DNA from: Lacrimispora xylanolytica
GTDB taxonomy: Bacteria > Bacillota > Clostridia > Lachnospirales > Lachnospiraceae
Direction of reading: 5' to 3'
Assembly (NCBI RefSeq): GCF_026723765.1
Contig: NZ_CP113524.1
Coordinates: forward strand, 4,412,001 to 4,476,000
Length of the DNA stretch: 64,000 bases
Shown here: piece after piece, positions 1-7,066 of the stretch
Position numbering within the stretch: position 1 is the stretch's first letter
Layout: every line of letters begins with the position of its first letter
Translations under genes and position numbers: made by a program
Notes under the pieces: model-generated
What the model was told of the DNA's origin: nothing
The model's database searches: none
Seen by the model: the letters and a program-made list of their open reading frames with translations, nothing else

Positions 1-807
1 ATCCACGTAAAGCTCGTAGGTAGCTCTTGCCAGTTCATCAAACCGTATATTCTTGGCCTGATATCTACTGTCCTCATTCTTTCCAAAGGTGATCACCTTA
101 CAGGGAAGTCCTTCTATGATGTCCTCCATGTGGTCGATATCTTTGTTTATCACTAATAAGCCCTTCTCCGGCAGCTTCTCTGCAAAGAGACGGAAGGAAT
201 GGCGTATATCTTTTAAATCCTTAAAAAAATCAAGATGGTCTGCTTCTATATTTAATATAACTGCTGTGGTAGGGTAAAAGGATAAGAAGCTATTGGTATA
301 TTCGCACGCTTCTGTTACAAACAAATCCGGGCCGCCCACACGAATATTTCCGCTGATGGAATTTAGTATACCTCCAACTGAAATAGTGGGATCTGTATCC
401 GCACACAGGAGAACCTCTGTAATCATGGAAGTAGTGGTGGTCTTACCGTGGGTGCCGGAAACAGCGATAGCATTCTCATAATTTTTCATCATCTGTCCCA
501 GAAGCTCTGCTCTGGTCAAAATGGGAATTCCTTTTTCGCTTGCTCTCATAAATTCAGGGTTATCCGGGTGAACAGCTGCTGTATATACTACTACATCAAT
601 CTCATCTGTGATGTTTTCTGCTCTCTGACCGTAAGCGACTGTTGCTCCTTTTGCCTCTAAGTGACGGGTAAGATCTGACTCATGGGCATCGGAGCCGGAG
701 ACTGTAAAGCCTTCATCAATGAGTATCTCTGCAAGCCCGCTCATGCTGATGCCGCCGATACCAATAAAATGTATTGCTTCCGGTTTATTAAAATCAATCT
801 GATACAT
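1..807 (-). CDS. murC: UDP-N-acetylmuramate--L-alanine ligase (MurC), C-terminus cut by window edge
   Basis: Adds L-alanine to UDP-N-acetylmuramic acid in the cytoplasm, the first amino-acid step of peptidoglycan precursor synthesis. About 269 codons are present, starting at the ATG at 805-807 behind an AAGGATGGA ribosome site; the rest of the usual ~455-residue enzyme lies left of the window. The N-terminus carries the Rossmann-like UDP-binding motif (HFIGIGGISMSGLA), and the Mur-ligase P-loop GTHGKTTTTSM is encoded near position 440. A sigma-A-type promoter precedes it. The murC identity is firm because the GIGGISMSG and GTHGKTTTTS motifs together separate it from MurD/E/F. Confidence 0.93.
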   Translation of the reverse strand, partial: MYQIDFNKPEAIHFIGIGGISMSGLAEILIDEGFTVSGSDAHESDLTRHLEAKGATVAYGQRAENITDEIDVVVYTAAVHPDNPEFMRASEKGIPILTRAELLGQMMKNYENAIAVSGTHGKTTTTSMITEVLLCADTDPTISVGGILNSISGNIRVGGPDLFVTEACEYTNSFLSFYPTTAVILNIEADHLDFFKDLKDIRHSFRLFAEKLPEKGLLVINKDIDHMEDIIEGLPCKVITFGKNEDSRYQAKNIRFDELARATYELYVD

Positions 808-858
808 GTTTTTTCCATCCTTAATTTTGTATTCGGTATATCGTACTATGTTCACTTA

Positions 859-887
859 CTTTTACTGCTTTTCTTCTGGAAAGTCAA
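859..887 (-). promoter_or_regulatory. Predicted sigma-A promoter of murC
   Basis: On the minus strand TTGACT (882-887) is followed by a 17-bp spacer and TAAAAG (859-864), about 50 bp before the murC start codon. The -10 box matches four of six consensus positions. Confidence 0.5.
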
Positions 888-961
888 CTCTTTCTTCTCT
901 ATTATATAAGAAAGCACAGAGAAAATCTACATTAGAATCCAGGACGCCATTTCTATGATAT

Positions 962-1001
962 GAAAAAATGCACCTTACAGATTCTATGACCTGTAAAGTG
1001 C
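962..1001 (-). terminator. Intrinsic terminator after the triple-repeat protein gene
   Basis: Minus-strand hairpin with an 11-bp stem (GCACTTTACAG / CTGTAAGGTGC, containing one G-T pair) followed by ATTTTTTC. It lies 20 bp downstream of the stop codon at 1020. Confidence 0.8.
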
Positions 1002-1019
1002 TATTTATGACACATATTA

Positions 1020-1811
1020 TCAGGACCTGCCTGCTGCCAGAGGCTCCCCTTCTTCCAGAGTCGTCTTAACCACAAACGATATCATATAAATCATCTCTTT
1101 AAAGCTTCGGAAGGTCTGCTGTGATTTACCTTCCCGCCAGTAGATCATTCCCTGCCAGGTACAGTGCTCCCGAAACATGACCTTCACGGAAAATGAAGCC
1201 TTCTGTCCTGTCCTTATTAACTCCTCTGAGGCTTCTTTGGAAATTAGTCTTCCATAGTGGATACCAGTCACCGGATCATGGCCTTCTGTTATGCTGATAT
1301 CCATGTAATTTCCCCAAAGGGGTAATGACCAGCGTTCAAACGACGCCTGGCTTAAGAGCTCTTCAACCTCTTCCTCTCCTAACCCATCGCCTTTTCTCAG
1401 CACAGCATCGGTAACCATTATAAATTGAAGCACACTGTCAAAGGAAGCAGTTCTGTTTCCATCGTCCCAAATCATGGTTCCCTGCCAACAGGCATGGTAC
1501 CGGAAGCGTAGATAGATGCGAATGGTTGTTAAGGCTCCCTTTCTGTCGCTCCTTTTGATTCTCTCAATTTCAGAATCCCCAGGGTCGGAACCGGGGAGAC
1601 TGCGTATCTGAAAGGTCTGCTTTGGAGCTCCCACAGAATCAAATAAATGGTCCATATTTTTGATCATCTCTGAAAAACTGCGAAACAGGACTCCAAAAGA
1701 GTCTTCTCTTTGAAAGATTGCTCCCTTAATTTCCCAGTCATCGTAGGAATCCACTGCTATTGTCAGATATCGGTCTGCCTCGCTAACCACGCTCATTCTA
1801 CCAATTGCCAT
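1020..1811 (-). CDS. Uncharacterised protein with three internal repeats
   Basis: Function unknown. The ~263-residue soluble protein has no signal peptide or membrane segment. Three related units are visible: one near residues 15-62 (core WEIKGAIF then FRSFSEMI), one near 100-148 (CWQGTMIW then FDSVLQFI) and one near 205-255 (TWQGMIYW then FRSFKEMI). Each has a beta-rich stretch, a W-x-G core, an aromatic, then F-x-S and an amphipathic helix. The ATG at 1809-1811 was chosen because GGTGA lies just upstream; a GTG three codons earlier is also possible. It sits between murC and queT with its own terminator. A ligand-binding or scaffold role is conceivable but not shown. Confidence 0.75.
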   Translation of the reverse strand: MAIGRMSVVSEADRYLTIAVDSYDDWEIKGAIFQREDSFGVLFRSFSEMIKNMDHLFDSVGAPKQTFQIRSLPGSDPGDSEIERIKRSDRKGALTTIRIYLRFRYHACWQGTMIWDDGNRTASFDSVLQFIMVTDAVLRKGDGLGEEEVEELLSQASFERWSLPLWGNYMDISITEGHDPVTGIHYGRLISKEASEELIRTGQKASFSVKVMFREHCTWQGMIYWREGKSQQTFRSFKEMIYMISFVVKTTLEEGEPLAAGRS

Positions 1812-1942
1812 TTTAATCACCGTCGTCCTTATAGATTATATTTATTATATACAGCTGCGGTTACATACCAGTTACATTTTTAGTTGTTCAAAAATATTTT
1901 ATTACAAAATGTAACTTTTTGCAATTATTTGTAGAATGAGAA

Positions 1943-1982
1943 CAAAAAAACTTCCGGCCATATTCATGGAGCGGAAGTTTTT
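1943..1982 (-). terminator. Terminator after queT (possibly bidirectional)
   Basis: Inverted repeat AAACTTCCG...CGGAAGTTT with an imperfect inner stem (TCCATG/TATGG) and a T-run on the minus strand. The opposite strand also has a short T-run. It lies 14 bp after the queT stop. Confidence 0.75.
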
Positions 1983-1995
1983 ATATGGATTTCAC

Positions 1996-2499
1996 TTATT
2001 CTGTTATAAAACGTCCAAAGATTATGTGCTTGTAGCGGGTCAATACGCCTAAAAAAAGATTACCGAGAACTCCAATAGCAAGTATTTCTCCCATTCCAAC
2101 CGTCACCATGGCATACCAGATAAAATCCTGGGAGCCGTAGGCAAAGCGCAGAACCCAGGGAATGACGATGGTATTGGCTACGATTGGGGGAATGCATACC
2201 AGCCACTGATTTTTACGCAGCATATAAGAGCCAATGGCTCCGATCAGCGTAGCAAGACTTCCAAAAATTACATCAAGCAAAGCCGCACCGCATAAAAAGT
2301 TTGACAGCAGACACCCGATGAATAAGCCTGGAATCGCCGCCGGGGTAAAAAAGGGAAGGATGCAGAGAATCTCTGAAATCCGAAACTGAATGGGACCAAA
2401 GCTGATGGGTGCAAAGACCATGGTCAGCACGGTATAGATGGCTGCAATGGCTGCGGAAAAAACCAAGAAATAAGTTTTCCCTGAAGATTTGTAATTCAT
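1996..2499 (-). CDS. queT: QueT-family ECF transporter S component (queuosine precursor uptake)
   Basis: Membrane substrate-binding subunit of an energy-coupling-factor importer, predicted to take up a queuosine precursor such as preQ1 or preQ0 for tRNA modification. The 167 residues form about five to six hydrophobic helices. The family signature is visible near residues 30-65: a PISFGPIQFRISE segment followed by LPFFTP and a small-residue helix (GLFIGCLLSN). The start is set by AAAGGAG eight bases upstream. The shared ECF ATPases and T subunit are not nearby, as expected for group II ECF systems. The preQ1-I-like element directly upstream supports the substrate assignment independently. Confidence 0.88.
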   Translation of the reverse strand: MNYKSSGKTYFLVFSAAIAAIYTVLTMVFAPISFGPIQFRISEILCILPFFTPAAIPGLFIGCLLSNFLCGAALLDVIFGSLATLIGAIGSYMLRKNQWLVCIPPIVANTIVIPWVLRFAYGSQDFIWYAMVTVGMGEILAIGVLGNLFLGVLTRYKHIIFGRFITE

Positions 2500-2507
2500 A
2501 TTCTGTT

Positions 2508-2550
2508 CTCCTTTAGTTTTGTTTTAGGTGTGGAAGGTCTCGAACACACC
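2508..2550 (-). promoter_or_regulatory. preQ1-I-like riboswitch in the queT leader
   Basis: On the minus strand a six-pair stem GGTGTG/CACACC (2545-2550 and 2527-2532) encloses a TTCGAGACCTTC loop, followed by an A-rich tail ending AAAACTAAAGGAG that contains the queT Shine-Dalgarno. Stem, TTC...ACC loop and AAAACTAA tail are the layout of the class I preQ1 aptamer. The tail-loop pseudoknot pairing is imperfect by eye. Because the ribosome site lies in the tail, control of translation initiation is the likely mode. Confidence 0.65.
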
Positions 2551-2778
2551 GGTCTGATTTTGTGAAATCTCTTATAATATCAAGAGCTTCACGGCCTTAT
2601 TACGGGTCATACTATAGCATAGTGGGAGGGAAAAATCAAGTGCGTACCCACAATTATACCCCATCTGGATTATACTGCATAAAAAGATTGATTTACATTT
2701 TTCTTAAAATACGTTCTTTACTTGATTCGTATAATAAATAAAGATGGTTCCATGTGTACCCTATAAGGATCTATGGGC
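2551..2778. other. Gene-free stretch between the queT leader and the small-RNA promoter
   Basis: AT-rich, with no open reading frame behind a ribosome site on either strand. It must hold the queT promoter (minus strand, several TATA-like boxes near 2575-2630), but no convincing -35/-10 pair could be fixed. Confidence 0.5.
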
Positions 2779-2807
2779 TTGAAATACCTTACGAAATATG
2801 CTAATAT
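2779..2807 (+). promoter_or_regulatory. Sigma-A promoter of the candidate antitoxin RNA
   Basis: TTGAAA (2779-2784), a 17-bp spacer and TAATAT (2802-2807): five of six matches in each box. No coding sequence follows; the only element downstream is a terminator at 2870-2907, implying a small RNA of about 95 nt. Confidence 0.7.
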
Positions 2808-2813
2808 GTTTAT

Positions 2814-2907
2814 ATAAAAGAGATAACCGCCCACAAAGTGGTTGACCTCGGAATAATGGTTTGAAAGATCGCCCCTGCTCCGGTCAGAGTACAAGGGGCG
2901 GTTTTTT
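2814..2907 (+). ncRNA. Candidate antitoxin small RNA convergent with the toxin gene
   Basis: Inferred transcript from the TTGAAA-17-TAATAT promoter to the terminator stem CGCCCCT/AGGGGCG (2870-2876, 2894-2900) with a GTTTTTT tail. A small 5' hairpin (CCAC-AAA-GTGG) is present. The RNA points at the 27-codon toxin gene and would pair with the 3' untranslated part of its mRNA, the arrangement of txpA/RatA- and bsrG/SR4-type loci. It also holds ACCTC, complementary to the toxin GAGGT ribosome site. No RNA family was recognised; the assignment rests on gene arrangement. Confidence 0.5.
2870..2907 (+). terminator. Terminator of the small RNA
   Basis: Seven-pair GC-rich stem with an imperfect inner loop and a GTTTTTT tail on the plus strand. 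On the minus strand the same hairpin is followed by the weaker ATCTTTC, so it may also end the toxin mRNA. Confidence 0.8.
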
Positions 2908-2913
2908 ATGTAC

Positions 2914-2997
2914 TTACTTCTTTATCAGCGAATAGATAAAGGCAAGCAATGCAATGATGAACATTCCGAACTGCATTAAGTCCTTAAAGTCAAACAT
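2914..2997 (-). CDS. Holin-like / type I toxin membrane peptide (27 aa)
   Basis: Short ORF encoding MFDFKDLMQFGMFI... through a hydrophobic helix (FGMFIIALLAFIYSLI) to a KK terminus. Size, N-terminal charged segment, FGMFI-like start of the helix and lysine end resemble the Firmicutes putative holin-like toxin peptides of type I toxin-antitoxin loci. The ATG at 2995-2997 is preferred over one two codons upstream because GGGAGG at 3006-3011 is then eight bases away. That ribosome site is buried in a CCTCCC/GGGAGG hairpin, typical of toxins whose translation is restrained. Predicted to insert in the cytoplasmic membrane; toxicity is inferred. Confidence 0.6.
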   Translation of the reverse strand: MFDFKDLMQFGMFIIALLAFIYSLIKK

Positions 2998-3005
2998 CAG
3001 CATCA

Positions 3006-3021
3006 CCTCCCCTCAGGGAGG
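3006..3021 (-). promoter_or_regulatory. Hairpin sequestering the toxin ribosome site
   Basis: In the toxin mRNA CCTCCC pairs perfectly with the Shine-Dalgarno GGGAGG across a TGAG tetraloop, with a further G-U pair possible. This would block ribosome access until opened. Confidence 0.65.
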
Positions 3022-3054
3022 CCACCACCTTGTACATGATTATCTCATATTATT

Positions 3055-3083
3055 ATGGTAACATATACCATTTCAGTGTACAA
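3055..3083 (-). promoter_or_regulatory. Predicted promoter of the toxin gene
   Basis: Minus strand TTGTAC (3078-3083), 17-bp spacer, TACCAT (3055-3060); the predicted start of transcription is about 50 nt before the toxin ATG. The region around the -10 box is AT-rich, so its exact position is uncertain. Confidence 0.4.
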
Positions 3084-3164
3084 TCATTATTTACAATTGA
3101 TACATTGCGAGTTATTGTAGATTAAACGTCACAATAGCATAACACTGGTTATCCCATTATAATC

Positions 3165-3221
3165 AGAAAAAAGATGTCGTAAACCAGTTTTTCCTCTGGA
3201 AGCTGATTTACGGCATCTTTT
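3165..3221 (-). terminator. Terminator after the CPBP protease gene
   Basis: Long inverted repeat (AAAAGATGCCGTAAATCAG against CTGGTTTACGACATCTTTT, one mismatch) ending in a T-run on the minus strand, about 45 bp after the stop codon at 3268. The A/T-rich arms may make it work both ways. Confidence 0.8.
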
Positions 3222-3267
3222 AGCGTTTCAAGAAGAGACATCTATTTAATCCTCAACCGAATAAGAC

Positions 3268-4122
3268 CTAAGTACGAAATGTTATCTTTTGATTCGCTCT
3301 GCTTTTTATATAAATAAAAAGTACGATTAAGAATGATACCGTTTGAGCAATTGAAATTCGGATCACCTGCATTTCATCGATACCAGAGCTGGTGGTTATA
3401 TGTAAAAGATTAATTATGGTGTTATTAAAAAAATGATCTGCCATAGCCATCCAAAGTGACCCAGTAATTTTAGTCAGCAAACAAAACTTTACACCTGTAA
3501 TTCCTGTTGTTAATATAAGCATAATTGCTGACAATATCATTCCTGTACCACTTATTTCTCCATCCAGCAGACTGCGCATAGGAGCTGCAATATGCCAGAA
3601 ACCAAAGAGTATGGAGGAAATAAAGGCTGCTTTTAGAAACGTACATCTGGTCTCTAACATTCGAATAAAGAGTCCCCTGAAGATGCCTTCTTCCATAATG
3701 ACATTAATTATATTCCCCACCACGCAAAAAATAAAAAATAACAATCCAGTCTGGATTCTCGTATTGCCATGAATTCCATAGCTAGTCACATAGATTTGCA
3801 ACTCAGGATTATTACCGTTTAACTGCTGTATCAAAATTTCAGATCCATATGCAGCAAGATAAACAGCAGCACCTAAAGTCAAACCATAAAGCAAATATCT
3901 AACAACCAACTTGCTTGTAAATCCTACACTTGACCAGCTGAGAGAAAAGTAACGCAGTGTCAAAGCTAGTATTATAATTCCTGTCAGCTTATGAAGGAAT
4001 GCTTCTCCAAATATACTGTAATCTGTACGAATTACCATATATTCCAATATTCTAAATAGAAAACATATCATATAAATGACCAAGATGCATTTCACCGGAT
4101 TTTTAGTTAGCCCATCTTTCAT
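3268..4122 (-). CDS. CPBP-family intramembrane metalloprotease (Abi/CAAX-like)
   Basis: A 284-residue polytopic membrane protein with about eight hydrophobic segments. The CPBP catalytic signature is present: EEGIFRG (Glu144, Glu145, Arg149) at the start of one helix, then FGFWHI (His177), the family's glutamate/histidine metal-site residues. Members include CAAX prenyl proteases, bacteriocin-immunity and Abi proteins; the substrate here cannot be told. The ATG follows GGGAGAA. The upstream aminoglycoside-acetyltransferase-like gene is separated by 117 bp containing a strong inverted repeat, so the two are probably separate units. Confidence 0.85.
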   Translation of the reverse strand: MKDGLTKNPVKCILVIYMICFLFRILEYMVIRTDYSIFGEAFLHKLTGIIILALTLRYFSLSWSSVGFTSKLVVRYLLYGLTLGAAVYLAAYGSEILIQQLNGNNPELQIYVTSYGIHGNTRIQTGLLFFIFCVVGNIINVIMEEGIFRGLFIRMLETRCTFLKAAFISSILFGFWHIAAPMRSLLDGEISGTGMILSAIMLILTTGITGVKFCLLTKITGSLWMAMADHFFNNTIINLLHITTSSGIDEMQVIRISIAQTVSFLIVLFIYIKSRANQKITFRT

Positions 4123-4182
4123 ATAAATTCTCCCATAACGTTAATATAGGTTATAGTGCCGCGTAATTTCCTAGTCAATATA

Positions 4183-4216
4183 ACTATTACCTGGATAAGT
4201 CTGTCCAGGTAATAGT
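4183..4216. repeat. Perfect 13-bp inverted repeat
   Basis: ACTATTACCTGGA (4183-4195) and TCCAGGTAATAGT (4204-4216) around an 8-bp loop, 23 bp after the acetyltransferase stop codon. It lacks a T-run, so it is either a weak terminator, an mRNA-protecting hairpin or a protein site. The sequence TACCTGGATAA recurs in the padR promoter at 5151-5161. Confidence 0.7.
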
Positions 4217-4238
4217 GTGAATGCAATTCATTTATGTC

Positions 4239-5027
4239 TTATTTCTTCTGCCACCACTCTTTTGGAATGGTATCCAATTCTATGAGACAGTTGATCTGAT
4301 GGGACAGCACGTTCTTTGTCACCTCAAAAATCCCTTTCGTTTCGCACAAGATACAGGAGGCATCTCCGAATCTTGTTTTCACTGCTGCATTTCTATCGTA
4401 GAAAGCTTGTTCCAGCTTTGTGTAATTTTCTGAAATATGGTCCGTAACTGGATTGTCATGCCGGTATACGAAGGAAGGCTTTATGTGTCCGCCTGGCATC
4501 ACAATCTTGAAATAAGTAGGTTCCTTTGTCAGGCGCTCTGGTACATTTAAGTGCTCTTCCACACAGTGGATAAACGTATTTCTCTCATGTCCAACCCCAA
4601 GAAGCAGGATTTTGCCGTTTCTTTCCATGAGACGGGTGTAGCAGCTAGTGGTGGAACAGGGGGTGGGTTGGTTTTCTTCCCCTTCGATAAACGCTTCACT
4701 ATCCTTTCCATACACAGCTACGCTGTGAGTCGGGTGAAGAGATCTTAATACGCCTTCTCTCTTCCTGAAAAGGTTGGGTAAAATACCGACGCAGGCTGGC
4801 TCGATTCTTGGATCATACTCATTATGATACTCGGACATGGAATACCAGGTATGGGTTGGTAAAATAAGAAGACCCTCTGATAAGTATTCCATAAAAGCAT
4901 CAAGAACCGTATCCGCCCCTCCTTCTACTTCACCAATGGATTTCATGGAAGAATGTACGAGAAGTGTATCATCAGGCATAATTCCCATATCCTTCAAATG
5001 CTGTATTAACTCATTTTTCGTAAACAT
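4239..5027 (-). CDS. AAC(3)-family aminoglycoside N-acetyltransferase-like protein
   Basis: Member of the antibiotic N-acetyltransferase (AAC(3)/YokD) family, which moves acetyl from acetyl-CoA to an amine. The 262 residues match the family length of about 260-280. Visible family motifs are LLVHSSMKSIG near residue 20, LLILPTHTW near 50 and LHPTHSVAVYG near 95. The ATG at 5025-5027 is chosen because GAAAGGTG precedes it; the frame stays open 25 codons upstream without a ribosome site. It is divergent from padR. Whether it confers drug resistance cannot be judged: many Clostridia carry chromosomal members of unknown substrate. Confidence 0.82.
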   Translation of the reverse strand: MFTKNELIQHLKDMGIMPDDTLLVHSSMKSIGEVEGGADTVLDAFMEYLSEGLLILPTHTWYSMSEYHNEYDPRIEPACVGILPNLFRKREGVLRSLHPTHSVAVYGKDSEAFIEGEENQPTPCSTTSCYTRLMERNGKILLLGVGHERNTFIHCVEEHLNVPERLTKEPTYFKIVMPGGHIKPSFVYRHDNPVTDHISENYTKLEQAFYDRNAAVKTRFGDASCILCETKGIFEVTKNVLSHQINCLIELDTIPKEWWQKK

Positions 5028-5144
5028 AGTAACACCTTTCTTTCCCAATTTTTTAATAGTTGTGCTGTCTATAATCATAAGGGAGCCACAGGTATTTTGC
5101 AAGGGAGGTTAATCTTTCATTTATATTCATTCAGCCTTTGCAGC

Positions 5145-5173
5145 TTGACTTACCTGGATAATCTATGTATAAT
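5145..5173 (+). promoter_or_regulatory. Sigma-A promoter of padR
   Basis: TTGACT (5145-5150), 17-bp spacer and perfect TATAAT (5168-5173). The -10 box lies inside a TATGT-N10-ACATA dyad (5164-5183), a spacing typical of PadR operators, suggesting autorepression. Confidence 0.75.
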
Positions 5174-5202
5174 AGCTAACATACTTAGATTATCTATGTA
5201 TA
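5157..5202 (+). repeat. Direct repeat / candidate PadR operator pair
   Basis: Two 15-bp copies, GATAATCTATGTATA (5157-5171) and GATTATCTATGTATA (5188-5202), 31 bp apart (about three helical turns). They cover the promoter -10 box and the first transcribed bases. Confidence 0.6.
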
Positions 5203-5243
5203 CGAATCAATCACTTACATTCTTAAAGAAAGGAGTCAATTCT

Positions 5244-5576
5244 ATGGATAAACGCTATATGGCCCTTGGAACTTCCATGCTGGTTCTAAAGCTTTTAAAA
5301 CAGCAAAGTATGTATGGTTATCAGATCATTCGTGAGCTGGAACAACAGAGCCAGAATGTTTTTAGACTTCAGGAAGGTACTCTCTATCCTGTCCTTCACA
5401 TCTTAGAACAGCAAGGAGCCGTTACCAGCTTTCAACGAACTTCGGAAAATGGCCGTCTACGTAAATATTACGCGCTCACCACACATGGTGAAACAATGCT
5501 GGATGAAAAATTGAAGGAGTGGGAGATTTATCAGACTGCTATTAACCAGGTAATAGGAGGTGTTTTATTTGAGTAA
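5244..5576 (+). CDS. PadR-family transcriptional regulator
   Basis: A 110-residue DNA-binding protein with the PadR winged helix: the MYGYQIIRELEQ helix, then the wing containing LQEGTLYPVLHILEQQG (family signature E-G-T-L-Y-P-x-L) and YYALTTHG. A C-terminal helix would dimerise it. The ATG at 5244 follows AAAGGAG eight bases away; an ATG upstream in the same frame has no ribosome site. The 3' end overlaps the next gene by 8 bp, so the pair is translationally coupled and the regulator probably controls that membrane protein through the repeats at its own promoter. Confidence 0.92.
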   Translation: MDKRYMALGTSMLVLKLLKQQSMYGYQIIRELEQQSQNVFRLQEGTLYPVLHILEQQGAVTSFQRTSENGRLRKYYALTTHGETMLDEKLKEWEIYQTAINQVIGGVLFE

Positions 5577-7011
5577 AACTAGTCCTGATTCCCAGGTGAC
5601 TCATTTTCTTAATGAGGTGACTGATCAGATATCATATAAACCGTTGCGCCCCTCCATCCGTCAGGAATTGGAATCTCATATTCAGGACCGTATGGAAGAT
5701 TATGAATCCCAGGGGTTCACGAGAGAAGACGCAGAAAGCCAATCACTTAAGGATATGGGAGATGCCCTTACGATTGGCATTGAACTTAATGAAGCACACA
5801 GGATTCAAAAATCTCCGTTGCTTCTATTTATTACAGCATTCCTGCTTCTCACGGGTTTTGTTTTCTCAAGCCTTGTAATATGGTCACCAGTACAGACAGT
5901 ATATGCCCTTCTTTACTATATACCAGGAGTAATTCTTCTCGTATTTATAGTATTAAAGGGATATCCTCTTTTCATTCGCTATAGAAGAAAGTTGGCAATC
6001 TTTATAGGCTTTTTATATCTATTACAAATTAGTTTATTTATACTATCACTCTTTAGTGGAAGACGGTTTGGCATTGTTAATACTTCTTTTTTTGCCACAT
6101 TACTGCTCGTCCCTGTAATTACAACCTTGCTATATTTTTTCCGACATAGTAAAAAGACACTTCTTGCAATCTTTGTTGGTTGTACTTATGCATGGCTGCC
6201 TTTTATGTACACCAGTTCCTGGTTTATTTGGGAAAGCGCCATTATCATTTTTCTTCTAAGTACGTTTGGAACCGTTTGTTTTATGATTCACCGGGAAATC
6301 ATTAAAGGCAGAAAAAAATATCTCTATTCAGCTGCACTGGGCCTTTTACTTTTTCTTGGCAGCCCTCTTTTATTATCAGATTCAGGCAAGCGAACGGTGG
6401 AGAACTTTCTATTTCCCCAGCACTCAGTTAACAGAACCTTAGATGATACATACAATGCAATATTGATTCAGGAATTGCTTTCAAGAACACCTCTTAATCA
6501 TGGCTTAGAACTTACCCCTGATGAAATGATGGATTATGGTACTGGTGCATGGTATTTTACTCGCATTACCTCAAAGAAACAAGGATACGATCCTAAATCA
6601 GTTCATTACAACGTAGAGGACGTAACGCTTTGGGACATTCTGCCTCAGCATTATTATAATAATTACATCATCTCAGTTTTTATTCTGATGTATGGCTGGA
6701 TTGCCGGATTGATGTTCATAGGAGTCATTGGTGCTTTTTTCTTTCTTCTCTTTACAATTATTAGTAAAATTCATGGACATCTGGCCTCATCTTTGGCATT
6801 TGCCTGCGGTCAGTGCCTGCTTTGGCAGACGGTATTTTATCTGCTGGGAAATTTCGGCTATCAGTATTCCAATTTTCCCAATCTCCCTCTGATTTCAGAA
6901 GGAAAGCTAAGTATTATTTTTAATATGTTGCTTCTTGGAATGATTTTTTCTGCCTATCGTTTTGACCATGTAATCGAAGAGCCTGTAAATTACAAACCGA
7001 TTATTTCCTGA
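5569..7011 (+). CDS. SEDS (FtsW/RodA)-like membrane protein with N-terminal permease-prefix domain
   Basis: The 480-residue protein begins with a soluble helical region (about residues 1-75; RPSIRQELESHIQDR and GFTREDAE motifs) of the kind found as a prefix on PadR-linked permeases. About ten hydrophobic helices follow. The C-terminal part aligns by eye with FtsW/RodA: an ILPQHYYNNYI...GWIAG segment and NFPNLPLISEGK, comparable to the SEDS P-x-x-G-x-x-L-P-F-x-S-x-G-G motif. The large extracellular loop lacks the usual SEDS sequence. TTG at 5569 is the likely start, eight bases after AGGAGG; a GTG at 5560 overlaps that site. Glycosyltransferase activity is uncertain. Confidence 0.75.
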   Translation: MSKTSPDSQVTHFLNEVTDQISYKPLRPSIRQELESHIQDRMEDYESQGFTREDAESQSLKDMGDALTIGIELNEAHRIQKSPLLLFITAFLLLTGFVFSSLVIWSPVQTVYALLYYIPGVILLVFIVLKGYPLFIRYRRKLAIFIGFLYLLQISLFILSLFSGRRFGIVNTSFFATLLLVPVITTLLYFFRHSKKTLLAIFVGCTYAWLPFMYTSSWFIWESAIIIFLLSTFGTVCFMIHREIIKGRKKYLYSAALGLLLFLGSPLLLSDSGKRTVENFLFPQHSVNRTLDDTYNAILIQELLSRTPLNHGLELTPDEMMDYGTGAWYFTRITSKKQGYDPKSVHYNVEDVTLWDILPQHYYNNYIISVFILMYGWIAGLMFIGVIGAFFFLLFTIISKIHGHLASSLAFACGQCLLWQTVFYLLGNFGYQYSNFPNLPLISEGKLSIIFNMLLLGMIFSAYRFDHVIEEPVNYKPIIS

Positions 7012-7021
7012 TAAGTATTCT

Positions 7022-7066
7022 AATTGAGCCAACAGGATTTTACTCTCTTGTCGGCTCAATTATTTA
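7022..7066. terminator. Inverted repeat between convergent genes
   Basis: AATTGAGCCAACA against TGTCGGCTCAATT (one mismatch), 11 bp after the SEDS-like gene and overlapping the end of the convergent DUF1697 gene. The T-run is poor on both strands. Confidence 0.5.

Noticed and set aside
1-909. Short plus-strand ORFs opposite murC
   Set aside because: They lack ribosome sites and are antisense to a clear MurC frame carrying its P-loop.
5027-5102. Longer acetyltransferase starting 25 codons upstream
   Set aside because: No ribosome site at the upstream codon, while GAAAGGTG fits the ATG at 5025-5027; the extension lacks family similarity.
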